Assembly (NCBI GenBank): GCA_963855995.1
Contig: OY979717.1
Coordinates: forward strand, 44,273,544 to 44,337,543
DNA: 64,000 nt
Source: Muricea muricata
Taxonomy: Eukaryota > Cnidaria > Anthozoa > Malacalcyonacea > Plexauridae
Reading direction: 5' to 3'
Shown here piece by piece: positions 1 through 12,356 of the stretch. The notes beneath the pieces were generated by a model that was given only the letters and a program-made list of their open reading frames with translations, was not told the origin of the DNA and made no database searches. How positions within the stretch are numbered: the stretch's first letter is position 1; each line of letters opens with the position of its first letter. Both the position numbers and the translations under genes were made by a program.

Positions 1-850
1 GTCATAAATTACTACAAATTTAACCGGCTGTGTAAGATTCCGCTGAATTTTCTTTAGAAGATTTTTAACCAAATATTCCCCTTGTTTGCCTAAGAAAGGT
101 ATTCTTATCCAAATTTTAGGTCTGGCATCGTCGGAAAAATCATTTTGAGTAGATACTTCATTCGTGTTGTGATTGCTAGAGTCTTTGCTGGAGTTAACTT
201 GATACTTGGTTTTTAGTTTGCGAATGATCGAAAGCCGCACATTAGCAGGAAAGCCGTTCCAAGACATAAATTTGGAAATCATAGAGATTTGGTTATTAAG
301 AAAAGTCAAGTTACTACATATATTTACGGCTCAGTGAAAAAGCGACCTAACCCATGCCGTTTTGCGCAACCAAGGTCCGAAAATGTCAAAACGGGCGTAC
401 TGACCTGTGCATGTTGACTTTCTATAAATATCAATACCGAAGTTCGAAATATCTAAATCTAAAAAGTGAATTTTGCCATTCTCAAAGTTATCTAGCTACT
501 GTGAACTTAAGATTTTTGTCAACGCTGTTGAATTTGTCCAAAACAAATGGACTATCTTTAGGCTTAATCAAAACAAGAGTATCGTCTATATATCGGAGAC
601 AAAATGTTATAATTCCAGTCTTTATCAAATCATTTAAAATGGCTTTTTTATATATGCTTCTGCGTTTAGAAATATATTTGTCTTGCCTTTATCGGCCACC
701 GTATTTTCCCCCTCAGTGATGCGAAAATATAGTGGCCCATACATTACCCCTGGGAAAGCAAATATAATAAGACCAATTTCCAATTAATTGAGCCACTTCC
801 TCAATAAGGGGTCTATCGCACTAGAGTTAATGACACAGTCATATTTACAG
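1..850 (-). pseudogene. Penelope-like element reverse transcriptase, 3' end cut by window edge
   Basis: Reading the minus strand from about 850 to 1 gives, across several frame changes, a reverse transcriptase of the Penelope-like (PLE) type. The catalytic segment RYIDDTLV lies near 560-590, followed by GKIHFLDLDI near 450-480. A linker with SWNGFPANVR (about 255-285) and IRIPFLGKQGEYLVK (about 70-115) follows, as in the region between RT and the GIY-YIG nuclease of PLEs. The nuclease itself would lie beyond position 1. At least one in-frame stop and several frameshifts show that the copy is dead. Upstream of about 850 the similarity fades. PLE assignment is by motif recognition only. Confidence 0.7.
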
Positions 851-1065
851 AGTTGAGATTGAACCCCAGATATACAATTATTCTTGTTAGGATAATAACA
901 ATGCTACAGTATGCTGTTCCAGGATGACCATATGATCAAGGTTTACAAACATTTGAGGCACTGTTGTAGATCCTGAATGATTTGTCCAAACAAATATGTT
1001 GTAACAGACATGTGCGAGGCACACAGACTGCAGTAATCTTTTTTGAGATGTGGCCTGATAGCGTC

Positions 1066-1516
1066 GCGTCGACGCTTATTTAGAAACCGTAGACGGTCGG
1101 TAGCATCTTTAATGGTCGGTAGCATCATTGATCTCGTTCCCAGATTCCTCTCGTCTCGATTAGACGAAGTTTTATTATAAATAGAAATTGTTTTGGCGGT
1201 TTTCAGCTAGCTCGTTGTTAGCTCAGTCGTTTAGGCGTACGATTTCTAATAGAATAGGCAGGGGTTCGAATTCCACCCGAGGCTTTTTTATTTTTAAAGT
1301 TCGTCAAACTTTTTTTCTTATATTATTTCCCTTTTATACGATTTTTGTAAGGGTTAGGTTTAGGGTTTGGGTCAGGGATTGGATTATTTAAAATTTTAAA
1401 AAGAAAGATCTATTAGTTTTATCAGACATATAGGCTTGAGATCGAGATCAATGATGCTACCGACCATTAAAGATGCTACCGACCGTCTACGGTTTCTAAA
1501 TTTGCCGCGTCGACGC
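1066..1516. mobile_element. Foldback/MITE-like element with about 71-bp terminal inverted repeats
   Basis: Positions 1066-1136 are the near-perfect reverse complement of 1443-1516; both end in GCGTCGACGC on the outer side and contain a doubled GGTCGGTAGCATC motif. The 306-bp middle contains a tRNA-derived SINE. I see no transposase and no clear target duplication, so the family is unknown. Confidence 0.7.
1209..1400 (+). mobile_element. tRNA-derived SINE with telomere-like tail
   Basis: A tRNA-like head carries a pol III A box (about 1219-1234, TAGCTCAGTCGTTTAGG) and a B box (1263-1274, GGTTCGAATTCC). A body with a GTCAAACTTTTTTT stretch follows, then a G-rich segment near 1350-1380 made of degenerate TTAGGG-like units. 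A second copy of the same design lies on the minus strand at 52410-52590. The head does not fold as an intact tRNA, so this is a SINE and not a tRNA gene. Confidence 0.65.
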
Positions 1517-3099
1517 ATTGACAGCTCACACATTGTGTACTACCACCAACTTTAGACAGTATTTTTTGGGTAGCTGGTAGTAGAAGCACGTAGATCATTG
1601 TGTCTGGTCTAGTTGTCGAGCTTTTCCCCTATTTTAGCGTTATGCGAGGAACAAGAAACTTTTCACAATTTTCTGGACGGGGGTATTTATCCTTTTTCCT
1701 TTTTGTTTTGCTTCAGGAAGCTTTGTAGTCCATCATTTATTGATAACATCAGCAAGTTGCTGATTAATGTTACCACCAGCCTCCTCCACGTTTAATCCTA
1801 ATTAATCATAATATAATAATAATCTACTTGTTCCAAATCTTGGGAGATTTCAGTAAGTACAGCGTCATGTTCGAGTCGAGCATGTGTGTCCCTCGCATTG
1901 CCCTAGCTCAAGTGCCAAGTTGACATCTTGTTTTGGTACCTCGAAGCAATCCTTCGGTATCACTGCTGTCGCCGTTCTTTTTCTACAGTCATTTGTTTGT
2001 GAAGTGTGACGTCGCTTTTTATTTGCTCTGAGCCGTAGGTGTCCGAAGGTCGTAATCTCTTCATCGATTATTCCATGCTGAGCATTGCTGTTGATTTTCC
2101 CATGCTGAGTGATATAGTCGGCAACTGATATAGTCAGCATAGTTAAAGCAGCGAATCAAATTTTTGGTTAAATAGGATGTCTTAACTTTGAAAGCAATCG
2201 TTAAAATCTTAAAATATTGACGCCTGGCAGGAGCGAAAAATTGCACAGAATTTACAATTTGATATTAAACAACAAGAATTTTTTACTTCCACGTGCGCAC
2301 ATTAATTTTCAGTTCCTTCACATTTCCCTATGAAATTCACTCTTTAAAGTTTAACAAAATGTATCATTCAAGTGGAAAAGGCATATGCCATTTCAGTTTG
2401 CACTGAATATTTCACATTGTAATGAATGGTTTCATTACGACACTCGCAGTGTCCGCACAAAACGTCATTTTGAAGTGCATCGAACCATTTTAAATGACAT
2501 CGCATCACTGGACATTTAGTCAAATTATTTGCCATTGCTTCATACCAAATCACAATAAAATGAAACACTTCACATGCAGTAGAATCACTTGGCATTTGGT
2601 CGAGCCATTTCATGCTTTGATGAACGATTTCTAATTTAAGCGGATGACTTCAATTTGTATCGAAATATTTCGCATTGAATTGAAAGATTCCACTTGAGCC
2701 CGCTGAATCCTTTTCACATTTACTTGAACGAGTTCGAAAAGCAAACTGAATTGGATCAAAATCGAATAAACTATGTTTACTTTAGACGAATCACTTCACA
2801 AATTGTCATGAATTATATCACTATATACGCTGTTTTATTTCAAAACTCAATGAATAACTTGTGTTTATGATGAACCATACGTGATTGTGTCCATTCATTT
2901 CACATGTGTCATATTTTTGGTGGTGCATGACGGCCGCCCATAGAAGAGTTAACTCAACGAGTTATATCCAGAATTGTAGAACCTCGGAAATAGCATTTTC
3001 TGCGACTTGAGGCGAGCAGAAGGTCATTAGAGAGAGTCTAACTAAGTCTAATCCAAGAAGTGTATTTTTCGGATGACAAGGTGGCTCGAGGAAGTGCTC
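1517..3099. other. Non-coding; AT-rich degenerate repeats
   Basis: No convincing gene. From about 2280 to 2930 there is a loose succession of short related phrases (variants of 'attTCACATTTrrTcgAAcCATTTc') suggesting a very degenerate tandem repeat. The rest is unremarkable AT-rich sequence. Confidence 0.4.
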
Positions 3100-3620
3100 T
3101 AGTGACCACAAGTGTGGATATCTCGACACATTTTTTAAATAAACCCAAAACAGTATAACTGTGAAACTGATCCTACGAAAGAAGCAAAGAGATTTATGAA
3201 CAACGAGATTAAATATCAGTTTAGTAGCAAGCGGTGATTCTATTTATGAGATTATGACCTTGTAATAAACACTGGTAAACTGATACAATATTACTCACTA
3301 AGAGGACTGTACAATACTTTTCACGCGATATCAAAGGTTTAAGGTGTGTTAGTCGCTCTTGACTTCTGAAAGCAATGTATTTATTTATGTTTCAATTAGG
3401 TGTTTTAAAATTCATTCTCTTCAGTCTATTCTAATTTGGTATAAAGTACAGAGAATGATGTTGCACATGCTCTGATACTCCGTCCAGCATAACGGATCTT
3501 TGATATATACATACAGCAGGCAGCACAGCAAAAACACACGCTTACTCATATGACCTTAGTAAATATGCTAAAGAGAAATTAACTAATGGAATAGAATGTA
3601 ATCATAGACTATGGTATGCC
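3100..3620 (+). repeat. Interspersed repeat R, uninterrupted copy
   Basis: This stretch aligns to two separated blocks near the other end of the window. Positions 3105-3420 match 53996-54340 (shared CTGTACAATACTTTTCAC and TTCTGAAAG phrases), and 3417-3560 match 61209-61350 (shared CGGATCTTTGATAT and CTTACTCATAT phrases). It therefore serves as an empty-site reference for the DIRS-like insertion at 54.3-61.2 kb. No coding capacity seen; family unknown. Confidence 0.65.
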
Positions 3621-3811
3621 CGATCTCAAGACATAGTGTGGTGCGCGTTTATATCTTCCAAAGCTGGCAATTTTGTTGTATTTCACGCAAATCTTTGATA
3701 TCTAAATCAACATTTTGAGCAAAGCTGTAATTTAGCTTTTCGTATTGATAACTCATTTTATTCTTTGGGATATTTTCAAACCCGCCCGCCTGGGTCAGCG
3801 GAACCGCTAGC

Positions 3812-4761
3812 TATGGATACCTATGAATATGTGCCACCCTCTGACAGTCTCACTTGTCACCCAGATGTCTCACGCGATCTTCTGCCGCCACTGACCTCAA
3901 ACCACAACATTTAACAGGCTCGTCATCACATAACTTGGAGAAAATGAGTTTTGCCCCGCGACCAACAGATGTAATTGTTGTTACTCCATCGAAATGTGGC
4001 ACAACATGGATGCAACAGATTATGCATCATATACGAAGAGAGACGATATGAGCTTCACAGATATAGATGATGTTGTGCCCTGGATTGAGTTAGCTTATGA
4101 TGTTGGTCAGGACCTCGATGCTGAGCAGAAATATCAGCCTAGATGTTTCAAGACCCACGCATGGTTTGGCTGCCCTGAAGGCGCTAAATATATTTTTGTC
4201 TATGGAGAACCTTGCGCAACATTCTACAGTGCTTTTAATTTCTTGCAAGGAAGTTTCTTTGAGCCTGGTGAGATAACGCTTGATGAATTTGTGAGACAAA
4301 GATTTCTATCCTCAGGCTCAAGTGATAAAATGTGCGAGAATTTTTTCGTTATGCTGTTGGACTGGTGGCCAAAACGAAATGATGCGAATGTATTGTTTCT
4401 TCTCTACGAAGACATGTTGGAAGACTTGGAAAGTGCAGTCAACGCCGTAGCATCATTCATGGGTATTGATGATGAACCAAGCAAAAGCAATGCCGTAAAA
4501 ATGAGTTCATTTCAATTTATGAAGCAAAACCGTGACAAGTTTGCAGGACATCGCATGGCCGTTCAAAATAAGGCTATGGACGTGGCAGACGATTATCGAT
4601 TACAACGTGTTCATACGGGATCTGCAACAAAAGGCCGGGAGGTAATGGACGAGTGTACCAAACAAGCCGTTCAAAACAAGTGGAATGAAATTGTCACGAC
4701 AAAGCTCGGCTTTCAAGATTACAATGCGTTCAGAGATGCTTTGAAGAAAGAGAATCTGTAA
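3812..4761 (+). pseudogene. Cytosolic sulfotransferase-like gene, frameshifted
   Basis: The conceptual product resembles PAPS-dependent sulfotransferases (Sulfotransfer_1 family), which move sulfate from PAPS to an acceptor. Visible parts are a 5'-phosphosulfate loop [13 protein letters not shown] (about 3981-4020), RCFKTH (about 4140), the region normally holding the 3'-phosphate-binding Arg and Ser (VYGEPCATFYSAFNF, with Gly where Arg is usual) and a C-terminal TGSATKGR segment. The N-terminal part from an ATG at 3812 and the P-loop lie in different frames (shift near 3895). A second shift near 4040 separates the P-loop from the long downstream ORF (3994-4761). No introns are apparent, so it may be a retrocopy or an old transfer. 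Alternatively these are exons, but no splice sites fit the junctions. Confidence 0.65.
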
Positions 4762-5349
4762 TCCGATCCACTAGTTTCGTCGGTATCCTTTCAAACTTTC
4801 AATGGGTTACTAATTTAACATCAACACCGGTGCGTCAGGAGTAGCAATGATAAATGCGACAATTTAAGTGGTCCAGGTATTCAGTTCTAGTGTAATTCAT
4901 TCTTAGAATGATTTACTTATATTTAATGATCAAATCTAACATGTTTCAAGTATTATATTATATTTTTTCAGCAAAGATTTTCAGTTTGTTTACATTGTAT
5001 ATTTGTATTGCGTATTTAGCCGAATTCTCAGTTTGCAATCAATCTCTCGGATGCGGCAGACAATGTCAGCCACCCACGCCGGCTGTATGCGACAATTGTA
5101 CTAAGAAGCTATTCTTTTGTGTTATACCCCCCAACATGGCCGCCATAACGTTATATGCAAACTATCAATAACTTGCATCTCTGTCATAGCAACCTCGTTT
5201 TAGCGAAAAAAGTTTTCACATCTTCTGCAAAAAGATTTTAGAGCAATAGAAATCAGTGTAGACCACTCTTACGCCTAGATTTAAGAGGCGGACTTGCTGC
5301 AAGTTTTGCTCCGGGATTATAGTTTTAGTATATTGAGATTTAAACATAG
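4762..5349. other. No gene seen
   Basis: AT-rich spacer between the sulfotransferase relic and the LINE tail. A short plus-strand ORF with several cysteines (4908-5171) has no recognisable domain and is not called. Confidence 0.4.
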
Positions 5350-8300
5350 TGTCAAAGATATAATAGATAGATAGATAGATAGATATTTAATAAATTTCTC
5401 CCTAAAAGGGTTTTTCAGAAATTATTTACGGATGTTTGCATGCAGTAAAATGTTGCAAATATGGGTTTAACAATTATCTTAACAATTATGTACAAAGTTT
5501 AGTTGGTTATACTAAATGTTTTCTGTTACAAGCAAATGTTTCTTTAGTGCCGTCTTGAAGGTTTTACGTGAGTAGCAGTCTTTCAGATTCTTATCTAAAT
5601 TGTTCCATAAGTGGACAGCTCTAAATGCGAACGATCGTTGACCTGCTGCAGTTTTAAAAAGTGGTATTTGAAGGTAGTTATGTGTGCGAGTCTTGCGGTT
5701 GTGAATTGATGACCTTTTTTTGAACTTGTTACAGAGATAGTCAGGGGCCAGGTTATTTAACATTTATACGTCAAAACAGAGTCTCTAAAATAAAGTAGTT
5801 TGTCCACTGAAGGCCAATCTAGTTCACGAAGAAGTGGTGTCACGTGGTCATATTTCCTGGTTTTCGTGATGATTTTACACGCAAAGTTCTCGATCGACTG
5901 AAGTTTCTTTACGTTGGAGGCAGATGTATTCGACCGCACAGAAGAACAGTAAAGCATCTTGTTTATCATTAAAGAAGAAACGACTTCGGATAGGGTTTTT
6001 GTGTCGAAACTGTTTTCAGCACGATTTATCTGGTACAATTTGTTCATACATGAAGAGTCAAGTTGTGAGATATGGTTGTCATAATTCAGGTGCCTGTCTA
6101 GTGTAACACCTAAATCTTTAGCAGAATCCACTGGTTTGAGAGACTTTCCCATGAATGAAACAGATACGATAGATCCGTCGGTAGTCTGTTGACCTGTTGT
6201 CTTGTTCCAATTACCATGAACTTAGTCTTCTCTGGGTTAATTAAAAGGTGATTTTCACAGCACCAACTTGCAACTCTGAATAGGTCTTGTTCGACGTTTG
6301 TAATTGCTGCATCTATCTTACGTATTGGAAAGGAAAGGAAGACTTTCGAGTCATCAACGTACGATTCGAGGTTGGAGTCACGAGGTATGGAGTGCAGATC
6401 GTTCAGATAAATACAAAATAATAGTGGTGAAAGAGTTGAACCTTGAGGTACTCCGTGGGTAATTGGCAGTGGGTCGGATAGGGTGGAGTTGATTCGCGTG
6501 GGCTGAAAGCGGTCTGACAGATGACATAATGTTCAGGGTCTCGGTGCAATGTAGTTTTTTATTTCCGCTTTGATGAGGAGAGAGCAGGTTTTTACTTATA
6601 AGTAACTACTGAATTGTTCGAGTACAATTTTCTCACAAACCTTGGAAGCTATGGCAAGAAGAGATATCGGGCGATTGTTTGATGCTACTTCGTGGTCTCC
6701 GTCTTTTACTATGGGGATCACTTCCGCGACCTTCCATGCAGCAGGGAATCTGCACGTGGTTAGAGAACAGTTAATTATGTTCGTTAGTGGTCCTAGTATA
6801 ACGGGAAGACAGTCTTTGAGGATTCGAGAGTTTATCTTGTCTGGTCCAGGCGATTTGTTCAATGGCAGAGATGAGATAACGCAGCGTACTTCTTCGCTGG
6901 TTACTGTTCTAAAGGAAAAGAGATCTTCAGAGGGCATATGAATGGTCTTCAGGGGTGTTTCTTCTAATGTAATGTTGTTCTCTTCTGCCAGACGAATAGA
7001 CGCATCTGCTGTATTACTGCCGATGGACGAGAAAAAACTGGTTGAATTCATTAGCGACCGTCTTTGGATCTTTTGTGTATGAAAGTTTATCTTGACCTTG
7101 TGATGGAATGGCTTGATTAATAATTTTTCAGAGAGAACCTGGATTGTTTTTATGGTGCTGAACTTCTTCCATATAATAATTTATTTCCGAGTTTTTTAGC
7201 ATTCTCTTAACCGCGTTTTGAGAATGCTTTAAACTACTCCAATCAAGATCATCCCGAGTCTGTAAATATCGGCGGTGTAGCTGGTCTCTGGTCTTCATGA
7301 GATCTTTTATCTCCCGAGTAACAAAGGGACAAGGACGACTACGTATTTTAATTGTCTTAATTGGAGCGTGCGAGTCTAGGGTAGACTGGATGGTTTAGTT
7401 TAAGATGTGTAGCTTAGTATTTACATCATCAACGTGGAAAATGGACAGTAAGCTGTGTGACTGATTTCTGGCAAGATCGGCTATAAATAAACTCGGCGAA
7501 TAGTTCTTGTAACCACGAACGGTTATGTAATAGGGAGAAGGTTTGGGAGATTTAAGCTTGAGTTCAACATAGACTGGAAGGTGATCACTTATTGTTGTAT
7601 TTAATACACCGCTGCGACGTACTGGTGAATTCGGGGAGGTCAAGACAACGTCCAATAAGGACTGTGTGGTATTGGTGATTCGTGTGGGGGATTTAATAAG
7701 TTGACTGAGGTTAATTTCTGTAGCAAAAGTCATCAATGCTTTGGATTCTGGACAATTCGGTTTCAAGGCATCGCAATTTAGATCTCCAAGTATCACAATC
7801 GGCTTGTTCAACGTTAGCGCTTGGATATAGCTTGGCTTGAGAACATTATCAAACGAGCTTAGTGGGCAATCATCTGGACGGTAAGTTACACAAATTACGA
7901 TCGATTTCGTCTTTTTACACTGTATACTAATCCACAGCTGGTGAAAGTTGCGCTCGGATATGTAGGAGAGATCCTTCAGGACTACAGATTTGAAATCTTT
8001 GCGAATATAAGCGCAGACTCTTCGTCCCCGTTTGTGAAGACGATCAAGTCTGATAAGTTTATACCCGTCCATGTTTACCTCTGCTGATGTCACGCTTGTG
8101 TTAAGCCACGTTTCAGAAATGGTGATAATGTCAAATTTCGCTAAACGCACTAGTTCTCGAAGTTGGATAAGGTGAACGTTATTCCGAAGTGAGTGTACGT
8201 TTAGGTGGATAACTTTTATTAGCCCGGTGTTAACTGATATACTATTTGTTTCGATCGGCTTATTGCAGGTTAAATTGTGATTCTCAGCCTCAGGATTGTT

Positions 8301-8507
8301 AGGTGTTATTAAAATCAGGTTATTTAAGTTCCTCGTGTTGATGCGTTCATGCATGGTATCAGTCGAGTTCTGAGTAGAAACAGGGAGGTAGCTCGAGAGA
8401 TTATAGGTAGGTGTATTGTTTTGATTACATGAAATGTAAATTTGGCCATCGTATTTTATGCGTATATTTAGATCTCGAAGGTATGCTTTGCAATTGCGTT
8501 CTTTCAC
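5350..8507 (-). pseudogene. CR1/L2-like non-LTR retrotransposon (LINE), decayed
   Basis: On the minus strand an AP-endonuclease domain (ORF 7395-8507) shows HLNVHSLRNN, ISETWLN, ILGDLNCDAL and SDHLPVYVEL, the expected catalytic signatures. It is followed by the start of reverse transcriptase (6596-7051: SPGPDKI, NNRPISLL), then a gap where about 100 residues of RT are missing near 6500-6590. RT resumes with GVPQGS and the catalytic YVDD near 6350-6440 and continues to the C-terminal region (5757-6152 and 5512-5763). A GATA microsatellite at about 5367-5386 lies at the 3' end, as expected of the short tandem tails of this clade. Stops and frameshifts throughout make it inactive. Confidence 0.85.
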
Positions 8508-8579
8508 TCTCTTTCCACTGCGGCAACCACGGAAAGGTCTCAGGATTCCGAGGGAAACAAGGCAATTGTGAAGAGATTT

Positions 8580-8760
8580 GTTTATGGAACATATTTGTTC
8601 TAAGTCCCGAGCGCGAAGTTTTTCGATATAATATATTTGTTCTAAGTTTTTCGATATAATATATTTATTATAAGATATTATATATTTGTTCTAAGTAAAT
8701 GATACAATACAATATATTTGTTCTAAGTCCCGAGCGCGAAGTTTTTCGACGTTGCGCATG
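8580..8760. repeat. Local duplications of an AT-rich phrase
   Basis: The phrase ATATTTGTTCTAAGT recurs four times, and the longer CCCGAGCGCGAAGTTTTTCG occurs at about 8609 and 8728. This is a local tandem duplication of roughly 120 bp with internal decay. No gene. Confidence 0.6.
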
Positions 8761-11700
8761 CGCATATTGGTATATGTTATGGCGAGTTAGATTTATGTTA
8801 TATTATGTTCGCTGCGTCGAAATTTCGAGTTCGAATCAGATTTTATAGCTTTTTCAATTTCCTCCAAGGAAAATATTTTTTACCTGGAGAAATAACACAC
8901 CATGAATTCGTGAAAAGTATGTGTTTTTTCCCAAGCAAAAAGACGCGTATAAATTAATTACTTTGATCATTTGTTCAGTTGGTGGCCTAAGCCAACATTA
9001 CATAATTACGTAATGATAGTGGGAATGCCGTTAGAGGCTTAAGTTTGGACCAACACATGCACAATATAGTTTTGTAATTTATTGAAAATCACTGTCCAAA
9101 TCACACTTTATAATCACTCACGATCGCTTTTTACCTATTCAACTATTTTGTCTCTGGTCACTCGACTTATTTATTCTCGATGACGCAATATTTAGCAAAT
9201 GTAATATTCAGCAAATTAAAAAGTTATAGTTAAATCTGGGTTGGTGAGCAATGCCTCTAGCAACCAACTTGTCTCCCACAGTTCGTTTAAGGCCCATTCT
9301 TTGCTCATCGTCTTCCCATCTCGTTTTGTTTTTCATTTTTACATCACATTAACGCCAATAAATGGCTTCAATAAGTCTTCTATTCAAGCCAATGAATTAA
9401 TAACCGTACGTTCGCGTAGAGTGACGTGATGTGTATGGCTAGGAACACTCACAATCTTAGTTATTGATATCGCTGGGCCATGCAAATTTTTTTCATTGCG
9501 TGTTTATGTCCAAAATAAAAAAAATAAAATCGATTTAAAATGGGAACGAAATTTGAAAGAAATTCATGATTGGACATAAATTACAATGGGCATAAATTAT
9601 TGATGCAGTACTTCCATTGATATCCCATGATCAGAGGAGGTTGGACAGCTGTCACGTGACATTTTTCGACCAATGATATTACGTTATTTTCTGAGCGCTA
9701 GCAAGAGGCCAGTCGACTAGAAAATAAGCATCAGGCTTAAAAACACCTAAATATTTCGCGTTTTGATGTAAATTCACATTCAAATACCATTCAGAACGTT
9801 TTAACAACTATTGGTGGACCCACAAACGGAATATTGTGTAAGTATAACGTCATTTACTACTTTAATCCCGTTCTTGAAGGGAGTGCTATGTCGTCATGTG
9901 ATTACCCAAACCCGTTTGAACCCATCAGAACCTCTCACTGTTTTCGAAATATTCGCCTTTGAAATTTGCCTATCATTTTTCATGCGGTAAATTTGGTATG
10001 TCTTTATATCGAGTTAATTTCCCCAATTTCTCGTGAATTTTAGTAAAGAACTTTGATGCTAAGTTGTGCTATTGATGCATTTGCTGCCGAATATCTCCCG
10101 TATTAGTATTTCAAGAATGTTTAAAAATTGAAACATGTTTTTTTTTTAATTTTTACAGATTTATGTTTAACTTGTGAGTAACCTGAGATCGTCAGTCTAT
10201 AGTATGGAAAGACTATATTTTATTATTTGGTTTGTTCTGCGGATTTATAGGTCTTGATGTCAGATTGACAAAAGAGAAACCGTTTAAGCTGAATAAAGAG
10301 CAAAATACCTACAGCAGATTTGAAAAAAGGTACGCACATTCACATTTGTTTACTGTCTATACCTTCGCGCTTTCCGCTGTCATGCCCTGGCATTGCTAGC
10401 TTTTGGTTTTCCCCTGGCGACTTTTCATGTATAATATTCTAGAATTATATTCAAAATAGAATATTTTCATTTTTTAAATAGAATTGATGAATGGAGCTTT
10501 GAAAAGATTCCTGGTCTTCATCTTATTCACAATATTCTAGGGTTTCACTATACCATTATGCAGTGAATTTGAGTGGGGGTCAACCTCAGTTGGTACAAGT
10601 CTCAAAAATTTATGGGTCCAGCAAGAAAAAAACACAGAACAATTATATTTAAAAACAACTTGTGTGTAAACAGATATATGCAGTGTTGTCATAACAGTAA
10701 CAATGATAAACTTGCTTTACTGGACACAATTTACAATCAAACATTTAACCATTTTACACATCTGATATATATACAATATATTTTAAAGTATTTCTAATGT
10801 CTATTCTGATGTCTTTTGATATTGAATTACAATAAAATATATATGAATGTAATAATGTAATGTAAGGAATGTACTTTTGACTAAGGAATGTGACTCTTTG
10901 GTATAACATTTTTTGAATGAAAAATGAATGACTGCTGTATGAGACACACGTCAAATGCACTCCTACTTTCCCTACATAACAAGCATGCAAAGCTTAACAC
11001 ACATGCCTCAGCTGTTCCTTTTTTATCCAGATTATTTGAAAACACCTAATGCTAAAGATGTCTCCTCTATATACTTAATATGTTCAACACAAGCATCAAT
11101 AATATATATTTCCTGCAGCCATAAGAGTTGATACTTGTATAATTCTGAGGCAATAGTGCATAATTATTAACCAACATGAGTCCAATCTCCTCCAGATCTA
11201 AATCCACAACAATTGTCTTTTTATCCAGCCAAATAATAACCTAATATAAACTTGCACTATCTTGTCTTCCCAAAGAGCAATGTATGCTTGTTCCAAGTTA
11301 TCTTCGTTGTTTTTTCATGGGCAGCACCAATGTTTTTAGATCCTACAAAATGTGTGATCTCTTCATCTTCATCACATTCATTATCACTTTCATTGTCCCT
11401 ATCATCTCCATTATTAAGATCAAATGCATGAAACAGCCAAACCAGTGGATTTTTTTCTGCAAATGCATATTAGAAAATTAAAGCATATATGTAACAGCTA
11501 TTAAAATGAGAATCAAAACATGCTGTCTGAAATCTGAATACATTTATATATGATATTTAAATCACAATGAGTGCTTTCAGAACAAGCACACATATTACAC
11601 TTAAAGTAAATCAACATATATTTATGTATTTAAAATTATGAATATTTTACGGTTCCCTTCAACAAAGAAATGTAAAATTTATACAAAACAGTTTCCTTTA

Positions 11701-12356
11701 ACAAAGAAATTGCAATTGTAAAATATGAATAATAAAAACACAAATAGAGCCCCACCTTGTGATTCATCTAAGAAAGTTTATCATCTTATTAATTAGTAAT
11801 AATTACCACTTGAACAAATGATAAAACAACCAGGAATACTTATTACCAGGAACACGTTTCACATCAATGATACAAGGAGATTTAAGTCTGTTCACTTTCA
11901 AGATATTAAAAGTAATTTTGTCTCTCAGGCAATTACAGAAACCCCGCGTGCAATGTCAAAAAGTATACTCGGATCAGTAAAAGCCACATAGTAAAAAGAA
12001 TCGTAAAGACAAAGTTGCACAGTGCTATTTAGTCTCGTCTTTCGAAACTTCCATATTCTAGAGTTGTTTACTTCGCTGAGGTCAACGCGTGAATGAAGCC
12101 AATCAGCAAAGCGCATGCAAATTTCCCATGATGCTTTGCGAGTAGCTGTCCAACCTCCTCTGTCCCATGATATGAACATCCCATGATACTGATTGGCCAC
12201 CATACTAGTCACGAATCCCAGCTCAGAATTTACCGACGTCAAATGACGTCAGCAAATAGGTCGAATGTCAAAACCAGTGTACTCTATAAAGATTAGCTAA
12301 ATGAAAAAATAACGAATAACATGGCCGCCATCTTTGAAGAATATTTAAAGCTCTTT
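8761..12356. other. Non-coding stretch
   Basis: AT-rich with no recognised domain or RNA. A 105-codon minus-strand ORF at 11925-12242 encodes a tryptophan-containing peptide I do not recognise. A short phrase (AGAGGAGGTTGGACAGCT) occurs near 9635 and, inverted, near 12145. A cryptic exon cannot be excluded. Confidence 0.35.

Noticed and set aside
354..719. 121-codon plus-strand frame
   Set aside because: Antisense to the Penelope-like reverse transcriptase read on the minus strand.
1209..1285. Functional tRNA gene
   Set aside because: A and B boxes are present but a cloverleaf with proper acceptor stem does not form; a second copy shares the SINE body.
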